64,000 nucleotides of DNA from Solimonas sp. K1W22B-7 (GCF_003428335.1 NZ_CP031704.1:868001-932000); one strand, 5' to 3'; shown: positions 18,544-28,366, numbered from the stretch's first letter. The notes: generated by a model from the sequence alone, not told the origin. A program made the numbers and translations.

Positions 18544-20172
18544 ATGAAGCGACCGATCCGGTTGATGGCGGGGCTGCTCTCCGCGATGCTCTTCACCGGC
18601 TGCGCCCACGGCGGCGAGGCGGCGGTTTCCGCCTGCGACAGTCTCGGGAAAATGCAGCTGCAGAACGGCGAAGTCCTGTCCGTCGACCGCGTTCGGGGCG
18701 GCTTCCATCTCGACTGGCGCTCGATGCTGCTGGGTATTCCCGGCTTCAGCCTGCCGCCGTCCTGCCGCGTCGAACTGCGCCTGCGCCCCTCGCCGCAATC
18801 CAACGTGCATGCCCTGGTCTGGATGCCGGAGAGCGGCTGGAACGGCCGCTACCAGGGCATCGGCAACGGCGGCTTCGCCGGCAGCATCGACACCCTCAGC
18901 CTGACCGTCGCCCTGTCGCGCGGCTACGCCGTGTCCGCCACCGACACCGGCCATGAGGCCAACGACAAGGACGGACGCTGGGCGCTGAACAACCCCGAGC
19001 TGATCAAGGACTACGGCAATCGCGCCATCCATGAAACGGCAGTGGCCGCCAAGGCGGCGATCAAGGCCTACTACGGTCGCGCCCCGAACTATTCGTACTT
19101 CAGCAGCGGCTCCAACGGCGGCCGCCAGGGCCTGATGGAGGCGCAGCGCCACCCGGAGGACTACGACGGCATTCTCGCGGGCTGCCCCGCGGCCGATGGC
19201 ACGGCGCTGATCACGAACATGGCCTGGGTGCAGCAGCAGATGCTGATCCGGAACCCGGATGGCTGGATTCCACCGAAGAAGCTGCCCGCCGTCACCGCCG
19301 CCACCCTGGCGGCCTGCGACGCCATCGACGGACTGAAGGACGGCCTGATCGACGATCCGCGCCGCTGCCCGTTCCAGCCCGAATCGCTGCGCTGCAAGGG
19401 AGAGGACCGCAAGGATTGCCTCAGCGACGGCCAGATCCAGACCCTGAAGGCGATTCGCTCGGGTGCCGGTGGCCCCAGCGGACGCTTGCTGGGATACGAC
19501 CCCGGCAACGAGGACGGCGACATGTGGCGGGAATGGTTCGTCGGCGACCAGCCGCGCGACAGCATCTTCTACACCTACGCGCTGGAGTTCAACCGCAATC
19601 TGATCCACAGCGATCCGGCCTGGGCGCTGGAGAACTTCGACGTCACCCGCGATCTCGCGGTCGCGGACCGCGGCATCCTGGGCCAGGAATACAACGCCAC
19701 CAACCCCGATCTCTCGCGCTTCGTCGCCCGCGGCGGCAAGCTCATCATGTACCACGGCTGGAACGATCCGGCGCTGCCGGCGCGCAAGACCATCCAGTAT
19801 TACGAAAGCGTGCAGGGCAGGCTCGGCGCAGACGCGGTGCAGGGCTTCGCGCGCCTCTACCTGGTGCCGGGACTCGAGCACTGCTTCGGCGGGCCGGGGC
19901 CGAACAGCTTCGGTCAGCTGCCGGGCGGCGGCAGCGGCGAGCCGGGTTCGGACATCAACGCGGCGCTCACCGACTGGGTGGAAAAGGGCATCGCGCCGGG
20001 CGCCATCGTCGCGGCCAAGCACAAGGGCGAATTCAAGCCCCTGCTGGCGCCACCCCAAGCCAGGCCGCAGCGCACGCGGCCGCTGTGTCCCTATCCGCAG
20101 GTTGCGCGCTGGACCGGCAAGGGCAGCAGCGACGAGGCGGCGAATTTCGTCTGCACGGAGGCGAAGAGCTGA
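18544..20172 (+). CDS. Tannase/feruloyl esterase family protein
   Basis: 542 residues with a signal peptide ending near LFTGC (possible lipoprotein). The catalytic serine lies in SSGSNGGRQG, the acid in YHGWNDPALPA and the histidine in PGLEHCFGGPGP, the usual order of this family. Members hydrolyse phenolic esters such as gallate, ferulate or terephthalate half-esters in the periplasm or outside. The nearby phenol ring-cleavage operon could use released aromatic acids, but the genes are not linked by an operon. The ATG at 18544 follows AGGAAGAAC. Confidence 0.85.
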   Translation: MKRPIRLMAGLLSAMLFTGCAHGGEAAVSACDSLGKMQLQNGEVLSVDRVRGGFHLDWRSMLLGIPGFSLPPSCRVELRLRPSPQSNVHALVWMPESGWNGRYQGIGNGGFAGSIDTLSLTVALSRGYAVSATDTGHEANDKDGRWALNNPELIKDYGNRAIHETAVAAKAAIKAYYGRAPNYSYFSSGSNGGRQGLMEAQRHPEDYDGILAGCPAADGTALITNMAWVQQQMLIRNPDGWIPPKKLPAVTAATLAACDAIDGLKDGLIDDPRRCPFQPESLRCKGEDRKDCLSDGQIQTLKAIRSGAGGPSGRLLGYDPGNEDGDMWREWFVGDQPRDSIFYTYALEFNRNLIHSDPAWALENFDVTRDLAVADRGILGQEYNATNPDLSRFVARGGKLIMYHGWNDPALPARKTIQYYESVQGRLGADAVQGFARLYLVPGLEHCFGGPGPNSFGQLPGGGSGEPGSDINAALTDWVEKGIAPGAIVAAKHKGEFKPLLAPPQARPQRTRPLCPYPQVARWTGKGSSDEAANFVCTEAKS

Positions 20173-20272
20173 TACGTGATTTATTAAATATTAATTCAAT
20201 TAAATCGAACAATTTAAAACAAGCAGTCGATACCTGCACGCAGTTCCGCTGCCTGTCGGGATTCAGGGGGCG

Positions 20273-20299
20273 ACGCCATCGCATCAGCGGTGGCGTTTT
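20273..20299 (+). terminator. Rho-independent terminator after the tannase-like gene
   Basis: Arms ACGCCATCGC and GCGGTGGCGT (one G-T pair) with an ATCA loop, followed by TTTT. The gap 20173-20272 before it is AT-rich and contains no gene I can support. Confidence 0.6.
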
Positions 20300-20400
20300 C
20301 CGTTGGGGGCAGCGGTGGATGGGCGGAACGCCGCGAAGCGATTCCAACGGGCCTGGTTTCGGGTACTTCCTGAACACGCGAACCTGGCCCTTGAGCCTTC

Positions 20401-20901
20401 CTATTGAAATCCTTCGTCCCGTGACGCAGTTACGATCTCGATCTTGGAGTAGGAACCATCATCCGTGCGAAGTGGATAGCTGGAGAGAATGATCTTCCTG
20501 GTCGCTGCTTCTGAACCGATCTCGGCACGCAGAAGGTCGAGTGACATGCTCTCTGCAGCACAGATGCGCACGGAAAAAGGGGAGGCGGTTCTCATGTCGT
20601 GCCGCCTCTCCCAATGTGAAATGAGTTCAATGGTTTCCGTATCCAGAGGAAATTCATGTATGCCAAAGTACTTCGCCAGGGAGGATGAAAATCCATACAC
20701 GGACATCGGCATGTGATTTATTTCTACGGGCTGCGCTTCTGATCCATTCGAGAATGCCTGATAAGTCCGGACGTGAATCGCTTTTCTTTGTGGGTCAACC
20801 TTCAAGACTCTGGCGAGCGCGACATCTCTTCGGAACCATGGAAATCTACGCGTTCCGAAGTAACTGAAGACCGTGCCCGCCGGCGGAAGTTCGAATGTCA
20901 T
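20401..20901 (-). CDS. Hypothetical protein
   Basis: About 166 residues from an ATG at 20901; the frame stays open to a GTG at 20958 inside a repeat element. Base composition is visibly lower in GC than the flanking genes, suggesting acquired DNA. The sequence is mixed alpha/beta without signal peptide or membrane segments. I recognise no family. It stands alone between the tannase gene and a diguanylate cyclase, next to the palindromic element at 20959-21029. Confidence 0.55.
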   Translation of the reverse strand: MTFELPPAGTVFSYFGTRRFPWFRRDVALARVLKVDPQRKAIHVRTYQAFSNGSEAQPVEINHMPMSVYGFSSSLAKYFGIHEFPLDTETIELISHWERRHDMRTASPFSVRICAAESMSLDLLRAEIGSEAATRKIILSSYPLRTDDGSYSKIEIVTASRDEGFQ

Positions 20902-20958
20902 CGCGGATAGGGCTGTGATTGCTCGATTAAAGACGCCAAATTCGCGTATTCCCAGCAC

Positions 20959-21029
20959 GTAGGATGCAGTGAGCCTGCGAACCGCATCGGTCGCGATTGA
21001 TGCGGTTCATTTCATTCACCGCATCCTAC
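20959..21029. repeat. Dispersed palindromic element (GTAGGATGC type)
   Basis: GTAGGATGCAGTGA at one end mirrors TCACCGCATCCTAC at the other, with inner GAACCGCATC/GATGCGGTTC arms. Related copies lie at 51167-51270 and, as a half copy, at 55808-55848. The rest of the gap up to 21276 shows no gene I can support. Confidence 0.65.
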
Positions 21030-21276
21030 CTCGCTGCCGATGGCCGCGGACGGTGATGCCCAGAAGTCCACCTGCGAAATACTGGTTTCCGGGAACGGGT
21101 TTTGTGCAAGCCGATAGCTATGTCCTCGGGGTTTCCCCGACAACATGGTTTTCGCGAAGTCTTCGGAGGCCATGCTTCCGGTCAGCGGCAGGCCACGGCG
21201 GACGGGCGGAATGCCACGCACTCAAGAGCCCTGCAAAGCTGCCGCTAAGCCGAGCAGGAATCCTTTCGACGCCGAT

Positions 21277-23466
21277 ATGTCCGCCTTCGCCGTCCCGCAG
21301 CTGCGCTCATTTCCGAAACTGGCAGGCCTGTTCCTGCTGGTGGCGCTGAGTTGCTGGGCGGCGATCGCGCTGACGCCGCCGGAGGGGCGCATCTCCAGCA
21401 TCTGGCTGGCCAACGGTCTGCTGGTCGGCCTGCTCGCCGGTACCCCGGCGGCGCGCTGGTGGCCGGCGCTGGTGGCCGGCTATGGCGGCAACGTCTTCGC
21501 CAATGTCGTCGCGGGCGATCCGCTGGCCCTGGCCCTGAGCCTGGCGCTGTGCAACAGCATGGAAGTGGCCCTGGCGCTGGGCCTGCTGCAGCACCGTTTG
21601 GGGCCCGACTGCGACCTGCGCCGCAGCGGCGTGCTGCTGCAGTTCGGCCTGTTCGCGGTGCTGCTGGCGCCGGCCGCCTCGGCCCTGCTGGCGGCGACCA
21701 TCCTTTCGGAGCATGGCGGCACCGGCATGCTGCAGGTGCTGGCGGTCTGGTACCCGGCCGACGTACTGGGCATGGCCATCGTCGCGCCGCTGGTGATGAC
21801 GCTGCGGCGGCCAGCCGGGCGGCCGCTGGATGCCGGTCTGCGGGCCTGGCTGCCGGCCAGCGCCCTGCTGGTGGCGATGACCGTGCTGGCTTTCGGCGTC
21901 TCGCGCTGGCTGCCGCCGCTGCTGTTCCTGACCTTCCCGCCGCTGCTGTTCATGGTGCTGCGCCACGGCAACCGCGGCGCCGCGGTGGGCGTGGGCCTGC
22001 TCGCCGTCGTCGCCCTGCTGTGGCTGCTGCTGCCGCTGCCGGAGCAGGCGCCCTGGGGCAGCATCCCGCCGCAGGCGCGAGCGCTGATGCTGCAGGCTTA
22101 CCTGGTCTGCGCCTCCGGCATGGCGCTGACCGTGGCCACGCTGCTGGAGCAGCGCGGCGAGTACGAGCAGGGCCTGCAGCAGGCGCTGCGGCGCCTGCGC
22201 TCGATCACCGACCACCTGCCGGCCTACGTCGGCTACATCGACCGCGACGGGCGCTTCCGCTTCGCCAACAGCTACTACCGCCACGGCTACGGCCTCGAGC
22301 CCGAGGACATGATCGGCCGCCCGGTGCAGGAGATGTTCGGACAGGACATGCTGGCCGACTTCGCCGGGCCGCTGGCCAGCGTGATGAACGGCCAGCCGGT
22401 ACGCTTCGAGCGCATTGCCCGCGAATTGCCCGGCGAGGGCCACCAGCGCGTCGACCTGGTGCCCGACCATGACGAGCGCGGCAATATCGTCGGCTTCTAC
22501 TCTCTGGTGCTCGACATCACCGAGCGCAAGCGTGCCGAGCTGCACCAGGCCGCCAGCGAGCAGCGCCTGCGCATGATCGCCGACAACCTGCCGGCGGTGA
22601 TTGCCTATATCGATGCCCAACGGGTGTACCGCTTCTGCAACCGCACGCACGAGGCCTGGTTCGGCAAGGCGTCGGACGATGTCATCGGGCGGCACATGGA
22701 GCGGGTGCTGCCGCCGGAGATGATCGAGGCGCAGCGCTACTACGTGGACTGCGCCATGCACGGCGCGCGCGCCGAGGGCAGCTTCTCGCTGCGCTTCGGC
22801 GGGCAGACCCGCCACATCCAGGTCTGCTTCGTGCCCGATCGCGTCGAGGGCGGTGCGGTGCGGGGGCTCTACATGATGATGAGCGACGTCACCGTCGCCA
22901 AGCGCGCCGAGCAGCGCCTGCAGCAACTCGCCCGCTTCGACCCTTTGACCGGCCTGGCCAATCGCCGCGAGCTGCACGACCATCTGGGTGCCGCGCTGAA
23001 CCGCATCCAGCGCTACGGCGGATCGCTGGCCCTGCTGTTCATCGACGTGGACCACTTCAAGGGCATCAACGACCAGTACGGCCATGCCGCCGGCGACGAG
23101 GTGCTGCAGGAGATCGCGCTGCGCCTGCGCGGCGCGGTGCGCAATACCGACACCGTGGCGCGCGTCGCCGGCGACGAGTTCGTCATCATCCTGGAGCAGC
23201 TGCGCTCCAGCGAGGAACCGCAGTTCGTCGCGCGCAAGCTGCTGGCGAGCGTCGGCAAGCCCTTCATGCTGGACCAGGGCACGCTGCAGCTGGGTGTCAG
23301 CATCGGCATCGCCCTGGGCAGCGTCGGCGACAGCGCCGACCAGCTGCTGCGCCGCGCCGATCGCGCGCTCTACGCCGCCAAGGACGGCGGGCGCAATACC
23401 AGCCGGGTGGCGGAGCCGGAACCGGCACCGGTGCCGGTGGAGGAGCAGACGCGGACGTTGTTCTAG
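21277..23466 (+). CDS. MASE1-PAS-PAS-GGDEF diguanylate cyclase
   Basis: 729 residues: an N-terminal MASE1 membrane sensor of about eight helices (residues 5-290), two PAS domains (about 305-420 and 425-545) and a C-terminal GGDEF domain. The active-site signature reads AGDEF instead of GGDEF, a variant found in active enzymes, and RNTD five residues before it is the inhibitory I-site. The protein should make c-di-GMP from GTP in response to a membrane signal. Its neighbours include an HD-GYP protein of the opposite function. The start is uncertain; ATGs at 21145 and 21211 are also in frame. Confidence 0.85.
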   Translation: MSAFAVPQLRSFPKLAGLFLLVALSCWAAIALTPPEGRISSIWLANGLLVGLLAGTPAARWWPALVAGYGGNVFANVVAGDPLALALSLALCNSMEVALALGLLQHRLGPDCDLRRSGVLLQFGLFAVLLAPAASALLAATILSEHGGTGMLQVLAVWYPADVLGMAIVAPLVMTLRRPAGRPLDAGLRAWLPASALLVAMTVLAFGVSRWLPPLLFLTFPPLLFMVLRHGNRGAAVGVGLLAVVALLWLLLPLPEQAPWGSIPPQARALMLQAYLVCASGMALTVATLLEQRGEYEQGLQQALRRLRSITDHLPAYVGYIDRDGRFRFANSYYRHGYGLEPEDMIGRPVQEMFGQDMLADFAGPLASVMNGQPVRFERIARELPGEGHQRVDLVPDHDERGNIVGFYSLVLDITERKRAELHQAASEQRLRMIADNLPAVIAYIDAQRVYRFCNRTHEAWFGKASDDVIGRHMERVLPPEMIEAQRYYVDCAMHGARAEGSFSLRFGGQTRHIQVCFVPDRVEGGAVRGLYMMMSDVTVAKRAEQRLQQLARFDPLTGLANRRELHDHLGAALNRIQRYGGSLALLFIDVDHFKGINDQYGHAAGDEVLQEIALRLRGAVRNTDTVARVAGDEFVIILEQLRSSEEPQFVARKLLASVGKPFMLDQGTLQLGVSIGIALGSVGDSADQLLRRADRALYAAKDGGRNTSRVAEPEPAPVPVEEQTRTLF

Positions 23467-23504
23467 TGTGGTGAATCAGTAGTTCGCCCACAAAATCCAT
23501 CGGT

Positions 23505-23620
23505 CCCCTCTCCCGCTTGCGGGAGAGGGTGGCCCGAAGGGCCGGGAGAGGGAGCTGTAAATCTTGCGACAGTTACAGAAACCCTCTCCCCCAACCCCTC
23601 TCCCGCAAGCGGGCGAGGGG
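23505..23620. repeat. REPIN-like pair of inverted hairpins
   Basis: CCTCTCCCGCTTGCGGGAG (23507-23525) and its inverse near 23598-23617 flank a spacer containing AGTTACAGAAACCCTCTCCC. The same element, inverted, lies at 34499-34605. It sits between the convergent cyclase and HD-GYP genes. Confidence 0.75.
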
Positions 23621-23646
23621 AGTGTCACGCTGACTTTTGCTGGCGT

Positions 23647-25203
23647 TCAGTCCGCCGGCGCCGAAAACCGCTTCTGTATCTCCAGGAACTGCCCGATGTT
23701 GGCCAGGAACAGATCTACCAGGCGCGGCTCGAACTGCTTGCCGCTCTGCTCGCGCAGGTACTGCGTGACCTGCTCGGTGCTCCAGGCTTCCTTGTAGCAG
23801 CGCGCGGTGGTGAGCGCGTCGAACACGTCGGCCACCGCGGTGATGCGCGCGAACAGGTCGGCCTGCTCGCCGCGCAGGCCCAGCGGGTAGCCGCCGCCGT
23901 CCCAGTGCTCGTGGTGCTGCGCCACGGTCATTTCCGACTGGCGCAGCAACTGGCCTTCCTGGCCCTTGAGCATGGCGCTGCCGCGGGTGACGTGGCTTTC
24001 CATCAGGTGTCGCTCCTCGTCGCTGAGCTTGCCGGGCTTGTTCAGCACGGCATCCGGGATTGCGATCTTGCCCAGGTCGTGCATCGCGGCGGCCACGCCC
24101 AGGGCGTCCACCGATCCCTTGCCCAGGCCCAGCAGGCGGCCCAGCAGCATGGCGTAGTTCGACACGCGCTGGACATGGTTGCGCAGGTCCGGCGAGCGTT
24201 CCTCGATCGCCGAGCTGAGCAGCAGGATCAGCTGGCGCTGCGAACGGCGGATTTCGTCGTTCAGCGCCAGGTTCTCGAAGGCGATGGTGACGTTGCGGCA
24301 GAACAGCTGCACCAGGCGCACGTCCGAGGGCTCGAAGCGCGACTCGCTGCTCAGGTACACCACGTGGCGGCTGCCCGAGCGGGTGGCGAAGTGCACCGCG
24401 AAGTGGTGCTCGCCCACCACCATCAGGCCGTCGATGAAGGCGCGCTCGATATGCGCCACGGCCTCCGGCGGCAGGACCTCTTCGGCCAGCCGGCCCTCGC
24501 TGCCCTGGTAGCTGCCGGTGCCGGCGACGATGCGCAGGCCGTGGGTGGTGACGGCGGCGGTGATGCCGGTGCTGACGATCACCGCGTCGCGGCGCGCGTA
24601 GAGCAGGGCGGCGAGCTGCTGCAGCAGGCCCTGCTGCAGTTTCTCCAGCGACTGCTGCTCGAACATCTCGGCCGAGGCGCTGATGACCTGCTCCAGGCCC
24701 ATGCGTGCCTGGTCCATTGCCACCAGCTCGCGGTGCAGCGACAGGCCGGTGTGCAGCAGCGTGTAGAGCTTGGTGGTGGTGAGCTCGGTCTTTTCCTTGT
24801 AGTCGTTGATGTCGAAGCGCCGCACCACCTCGTGCTCCGGCGCCTGGCCGGGCTGGCCGGTGCGCAGCACGATGCGCACGAAGCGGTTCTTCAATTCGTG
24901 GCGGATCGCCTGCACCGCGTCCAGGCCGGCGTGCTCGGTTTCCATCACCACGTCCATCAGCACCATGGCGATGTCCGGCTGGTGGCGCATGATCTCCACC
25001 GACTCCTGGCCGCTGTAGGCGTCGATGAACATCAGCGGCCGGCCGTGCACGTGGATGTCGCCCAGGGCCAGGCGGGTGACGCGGTGCACCTCCTCCTCGT
25101 CGTCCACCACCAGGATCTTCCAGGGCGCGACGACGTGGCCGTCTTCCGGCGGCGCGGGTTCGGCGGCGAAGCTGAGCAGCTCATCCTGCAGGTCGGTGTT
25201 CAT
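23647..25203 (-). CDS. Response regulator with DUF3369 and HD-GYP c-di-GMP phosphodiesterase
   Basis: 518 residues: a receiver domain (KILVVDDEEEVHRV, phospho-acceptor Asp in VLMDVVME), a middle GAF-like DUF3369 domain (about 170-320) and an HD-GYP domain with AAAMHDLGKIAIPD and HHEHWDGGGYPLG. It should hydrolyse c-di-GMP under control of phosphorylation. Its ATG overlaps the stop of the upstream histidine kinase by 4 bases, so the kinase is almost certainly its partner. Confidence 0.9.
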   Translation of the reverse strand: MNTDLQDELLSFAAEPAPPEDGHVVAPWKILVVDDEEEVHRVTRLALGDIHVHGRPLMFIDAYSGQESVEIMRHQPDIAMVLMDVVMETEHAGLDAVQAIRHELKNRFVRIVLRTGQPGQAPEHEVVRRFDINDYKEKTELTTTKLYTLLHTGLSLHRELVAMDQARMGLEQVISASAEMFEQQSLEKLQQGLLQQLAALLYARRDAVIVSTGITAAVTTHGLRIVAGTGSYQGSEGRLAEEVLPPEAVAHIERAFIDGLMVVGEHHFAVHFATRSGSRHVVYLSSESRFEPSDVRLVQLFCRNVTIAFENLALNDEIRRSQRQLILLLSSAIEERSPDLRNHVQRVSNYAMLLGRLLGLGKGSVDALGVAAAMHDLGKIAIPDAVLNKPGKLSDEERHLMESHVTRGSAMLKGQEGQLLRQSEMTVAQHHEHWDGGGYPLGLRGEQADLFARITAVADVFDALTTARCYKEAWSTEQVTQYLREQSGKQFEPRLVDLFLANIGQFLEIQKRFSAPAD

Positions 25204-26846
25204 GATTCTCTTCCATGGGGTTGCGCCCGCGGCAGGCCGATGGTGAAGCAGGTGCCGGCGCCGAGGCTGCTGTCCACGGCGATGCTGCCGCCGAGGGTCT
25301 GGTGCACGATGTTGAAGACGATGTGCAGGCCCAGGCCGGTGCCGCCCTGGCCGCGCCGCGTGGTGAAGAAGGGGTCGAAGATCCTGCCGAGGTTTTCGGC
25401 GGCGATGCCGCGGCCGTCGTCATGGAAGCGCACGCGCACCGCGGAATCGTCGCTGTCCACCACGATGCGCATCAGGCCCGGCCTGCCGGGCTCGAAGGCA
25501 TGCGACAGCGCGTTGACCACCAGGTTGGTCAGCACCTGCGACCAGGCGCCGGGGATGGTGTCCAGTTGCAGGTCTTCGGGGCAGTCCAGCTCGATGCGGT
25601 GCGGCGTGGCCTTCATCTTCGGCCGCAGGCTCACCAGCACTTCCTCGAAGTAGGCCTTCAGGCGGATGCGGCGGCGCTCGTCGCTGGACTGGTCCACCGC
25701 CACGCGCTTGAAGCTCTGGATCAGCTCGGCTGCGCGGCGCAGGTTCATCAGGATGATGTCGCTGGACTGCGCCACCGACTGGCGGAAGCGCTCGAACTGG
25801 CTCCTGGTCAGGCTGCCGGCGGCCACCGCCTGGTCCATGCTGCGCACCTCCATGTCCAGGTGCGAAGCGGCGGTGACGCCGATGCCCACGGGGGTATTGA
25901 TTTCGTGCGCGATGCCGGCGACCAGGCTGCCCAGGGAGGCCAGCTTCTCGGCCTGCACCAGCTGGCCCTGCGCCACCTGCAGCTTGCCCAGCGCGGCAGT
26001 GGTCTCGTCGATCTGCAGTGCCAGGGTCTGGTTGAGCGTGCGCAGTTCCAGCTCGGCACGCTTGCGCTCGGTGATGTCGATGATCGAGGCCAGCACGAAC
26101 AGGCCGTCGGCGGTCTCGATCGGGTTGAGGCCGATCTCGATCGGTACCTGGCGGCCGTCGCGGGTCTGGCCGTAGAGATCGCGGCCTACGCCCATGGAGC
26201 GCGTCTGCGGCCTGGCGAAATAGCCCTCACGCAGGCCCGGGTGATGGCTGCGGTGGCCGTGCGGCACCAGCATTTCCACCGGCCGGCCGATCAGTTCGCT
26301 GCGCGGGTAGCCGAACAGGTTTTCGGTTTGCGCGTTGACCAGGGTGATGCGGCCCTCGGCATCGACCATGATCATGGCGTTGGGGGCGGCTTCCACCACC
26401 AGGCGGAAGCGTTCCGCGGAACGCTTGCGCTCGGTGATGTCGATGATCGAAGCCAGGATGAAGGTGCCTTCCTCGGTCTTCAGCGGGTTGAGGCCGATCT
26501 CGATCGGCACCTCGTGCCCTTCCCTGGTCAGGCCGTAGAGATCGCGGCCGCTGCCCATGGGGCGGGTGTCCGGGTGCGACAGGTAGCCGCCGCGCATCCC
26601 CGGGTGACGCTCGCGGTTGCGCTGGGGCACCAGCATTTCGACGCGCTGGCCCAGCATCTCGCTGCGGGGATAGCCGAACAGGCGCTCCGCCTGCTGGTTG
26701 ACCAGCCGGATATCGCCTCTCTGGTCGACCACGACCATGGCGCTGGGCGAGGCTTCCACCGCGAGGCGAAACAGCGCCTCGCCATGCTGGCCGGCGAGCA
26801 CCTTGGTGACTGCCGTCCCGGGTCCTTCTGGTGCGTCGCCTGCCAC
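25200..26846 (-). CDS. PAS-PAS sensor histidine kinase
   Basis: 548 residues without obvious membrane segments: two very similar PAS domains (about 20-135 and 145-260, both with PRSE...EMLVP and RDLYG blocks), a coiled coil, the phospho-acceptor region GIAHEINTPVGIG and an ATPase domain with VVNALSHAF, FHDDGRGIA and GGTGLGLHIV. It is a cytoplasmic sensor. The near-duplicate PAS domains look like an internal duplication. It is translationally coupled to the HD-GYP regulator. Confidence 0.9.
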   Translation of the reverse strand: MAGDAPEGPGTAVTKVLAGQHGEALFRLAVEASPSAMVVVDQRGDIRLVNQQAERLFGYPRSEMLGQRVEMLVPQRNRERHPGMRGGYLSHPDTRPMGSGRDLYGLTREGHEVPIEIGLNPLKTEEGTFILASIIDITERKRSAERFRLVVEAAPNAMIMVDAEGRITLVNAQTENLFGYPRSELIGRPVEMLVPHGHRSHHPGLREGYFARPQTRSMGVGRDLYGQTRDGRQVPIEIGLNPIETADGLFVLASIIDITERKRAELELRTLNQTLALQIDETTAALGKLQVAQGQLVQAEKLASLGSLVAGIAHEINTPVGIGVTAASHLDMEVRSMDQAVAAGSLTRSQFERFRQSVAQSSDIILMNLRRAAELIQSFKRVAVDQSSDERRRIRLKAYFEEVLVSLRPKMKATPHRIELDCPEDLQLDTIPGAWSQVLTNLVVNALSHAFEPGRPGLMRIVVDSDDSAVRVRFHDDGRGIAAENLGRIFDPFFTTRRGQGGTGLGLHIVFNIVHQTLGGSIAVDSSLGAGTCFTIGLPRAQPHGRES

Positions 26847-27013
26847 GGGCGTCCTCCTGGCGCGGGTCCGCGATACGGACCTCTGCCGACCTTAGCGGCG
26901 GGAGGGCGCCTCCCAGGAGTGTTGAAGACCTACTTTCGGCTGTGCATAAGCCGGGCGGGGGTGGAAGATCGATGGACGGCTATAAGGTCGTCGCAGGGTG
27001 GGGAACGCTTGCG

Positions 27014-27047
27014 TTGCCCACGCGGGGTGCGCACCCCGCGTGGGCAA
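27014..27047. repeat. Perfect 34-base palindrome
   Basis: The arm TTGCCCACGCGGGGTGC is followed at once by its exact reverse complement. It lies between the 3' end of the Old Yellow Enzyme gene and the start of the kinase gene, both leftward, in a 251-base gap with no other feature. There is no T-tract. Confidence 0.75.
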
Positions 27048-27097
27048 GCATGAAGCCGTTCGCCTGGTTGGAGAGGGAGCCGAGCGTGCGTCCGGCC

Positions 27098-28366
27098 TTA
27101 CGAAGCCCGCAGCCTTCTCGTCCTGAACGTATTCCAGCCATTCTCGATCATGCCGATCGCGAAAGCCTGCAGGCCCGACTCGCGCGGCCTGGGGTTGCCG
27201 CCGTCGCCGATGCGGCGCAGCTGGCGCGTGTACCAGGCCACTTCCATCAGGCCCATGCGGTCCACCATGCCGATGCCGGTGACGATCGGGCGGATGCTGT
27301 GGCGCGGTTCTTCGCCGGCGAGCAGGCGCGACGGCACGTCCGGCTCCACCGCCAGCTGGCGGCCGAGGCCGACGAAGTCGATGGCGCCGTCGCCCACCGC
27401 CTGCGCCATGCCGTCGAGGCTGCGGAAGCCGCCGGTGAGCATCAGCGGCACCTTCACCGCGGCGCGCACCTTCTCGGCGAACTCCAGGAAGTAGGCCTCG
27501 CGGCTGCGCGTGCTGGCCTTCTGCGTGATGCCGGTCATCGCCGGTGCCTCGTAGGTGCCGCCGGAAATCTCGACCAGGTCGATGCCGGCCTCCACCAGCG
27601 CGCGGATCGCGTCCAGCGATTCGTCCTCGGTGAAGCCGCCGCGCTGGAAATCCGCCGAGTTCAGCTTGATGCCGATGGGGAAGTCCTTGCCGACCTGGCG
27701 GCGCATCTCGGCCAGCACTTCCAGCACGAAGCGGCGGCGGTTCTCGGCGCTGCCGCCCCAGCGATCGCTGCGGCGGTTGTGGTGCGGCGACAGGAACTGG
27801 CTGACGAGGTAGCCGTGCGCGCCGTGGATCTGCACGCCGGTGAAGCCGGCCTTTTTCGCGATGCGCGCGGTGTTGCCGTAGCGCTGGATCAGGCCTTCGA
27901 TCTCGGCGTCGGTCAGCTCGCGCGGCATGGCGAAGAACGCCGCCATGTCGGCGCGGAAGCCCACGGCCGAGGGCGACACCGTTTCGCGGTTGAGCCCCTT
28001 GGGCGACTGCTTGCCCGGGTGGTTCACCTGCATCCACAGCTGGCCGCCGCGGCGCGTGCCGGCCGCCGCCCAGCGCCGCAGCGCCGGCAGGTCGGACTCG
28101 TCTTCCACCACCACGTTGCCCGGTTCGCCCAGCGCGCGGCGGTCGATCATGACGTTGCCGGTGATGCACAGGCCGATGCCGCCGTCGGCCCAGCGCGCGT
28201 AGAGCCGCTCCAGGCGCTCGGTCGGGCGGTTGTCCATCGTGCCCAGGGCCTCGCTCAGCGCCGACTTGGCCAGGCGGTTGGGTACCGCCACGCCGTTGGG
28301 CAGGCGGAAGGACTGGGCCAGCGTCTGGGCGGGGGACTTCGGGGCAGTCTTGGGGCGGGAGGCCAT
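27098..28366 (-). CDS. NADH:flavin oxidoreductase, Old Yellow Enzyme family
   Basis: 422 residues of a single FMN-binding TIM barrel: NRLAKSALSEALG near the start, QVNHPGKQSP, GVQIHGAHGYLVSQFLSP (substrate-binding HGAH) and RWGGSAENRRRF. Members reduce activated C=C bonds using NAD(P)H and FMN. It is monocistronic as far as visible. An AT-rich block at about 28465-28515 upstream probably contains its promoter. Possible roles are in detoxifying enones or in degradation of cyclic compounds. Confidence 0.88.
   Translation of the reverse strand: MASRPKTAPKSPAQTLAQSFRLPNGVAVPNRLAKSALSEALGTMDNRPTERLERLYARWADGGIGLCITGNVMIDRRALGEPGNVVVEDESDLPALRRWAAAGTRRGGQLWMQVNHPGKQSPKGLNRETVSPSAVGFRADMAAFFAMPRELTDAEIEGLIQRYGNTARIAKKAGFTGVQIHGAHGYLVSQFLSPHHNRRSDRWGGSAENRRRFVLEVLAEMRRQVGKDFPIGIKLNSADFQRGGFTEDESLDAIRALVEAGIDLVEISGGTYEAPAMTGITQKASTRSREAYFLEFAEKVRAAVKVPLMLTGGFRSLDGMAQAVGDGAIDFVGLGRQLAVEPDVPSRLLAGEEPRHSIRPIVTGIGMVDRMGLMEVAWYTRQLRRIGDGGNPRPRESGLQAFAIGMIENGWNTFRTRRLRAS

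Noticed and set aside
16774-20058. 1094-codon leftward frame across the RND and tannase genes
   Set aside because: Spans two unrelated + strand genes; no domain seen; typical GC-driven shadow.
26892-28169. Frame on the minus strand overlapping the Old Yellow Enzyme gene
   Set aside because: Arg/Pro/Gly-rich out-of-frame translation of the real gene.
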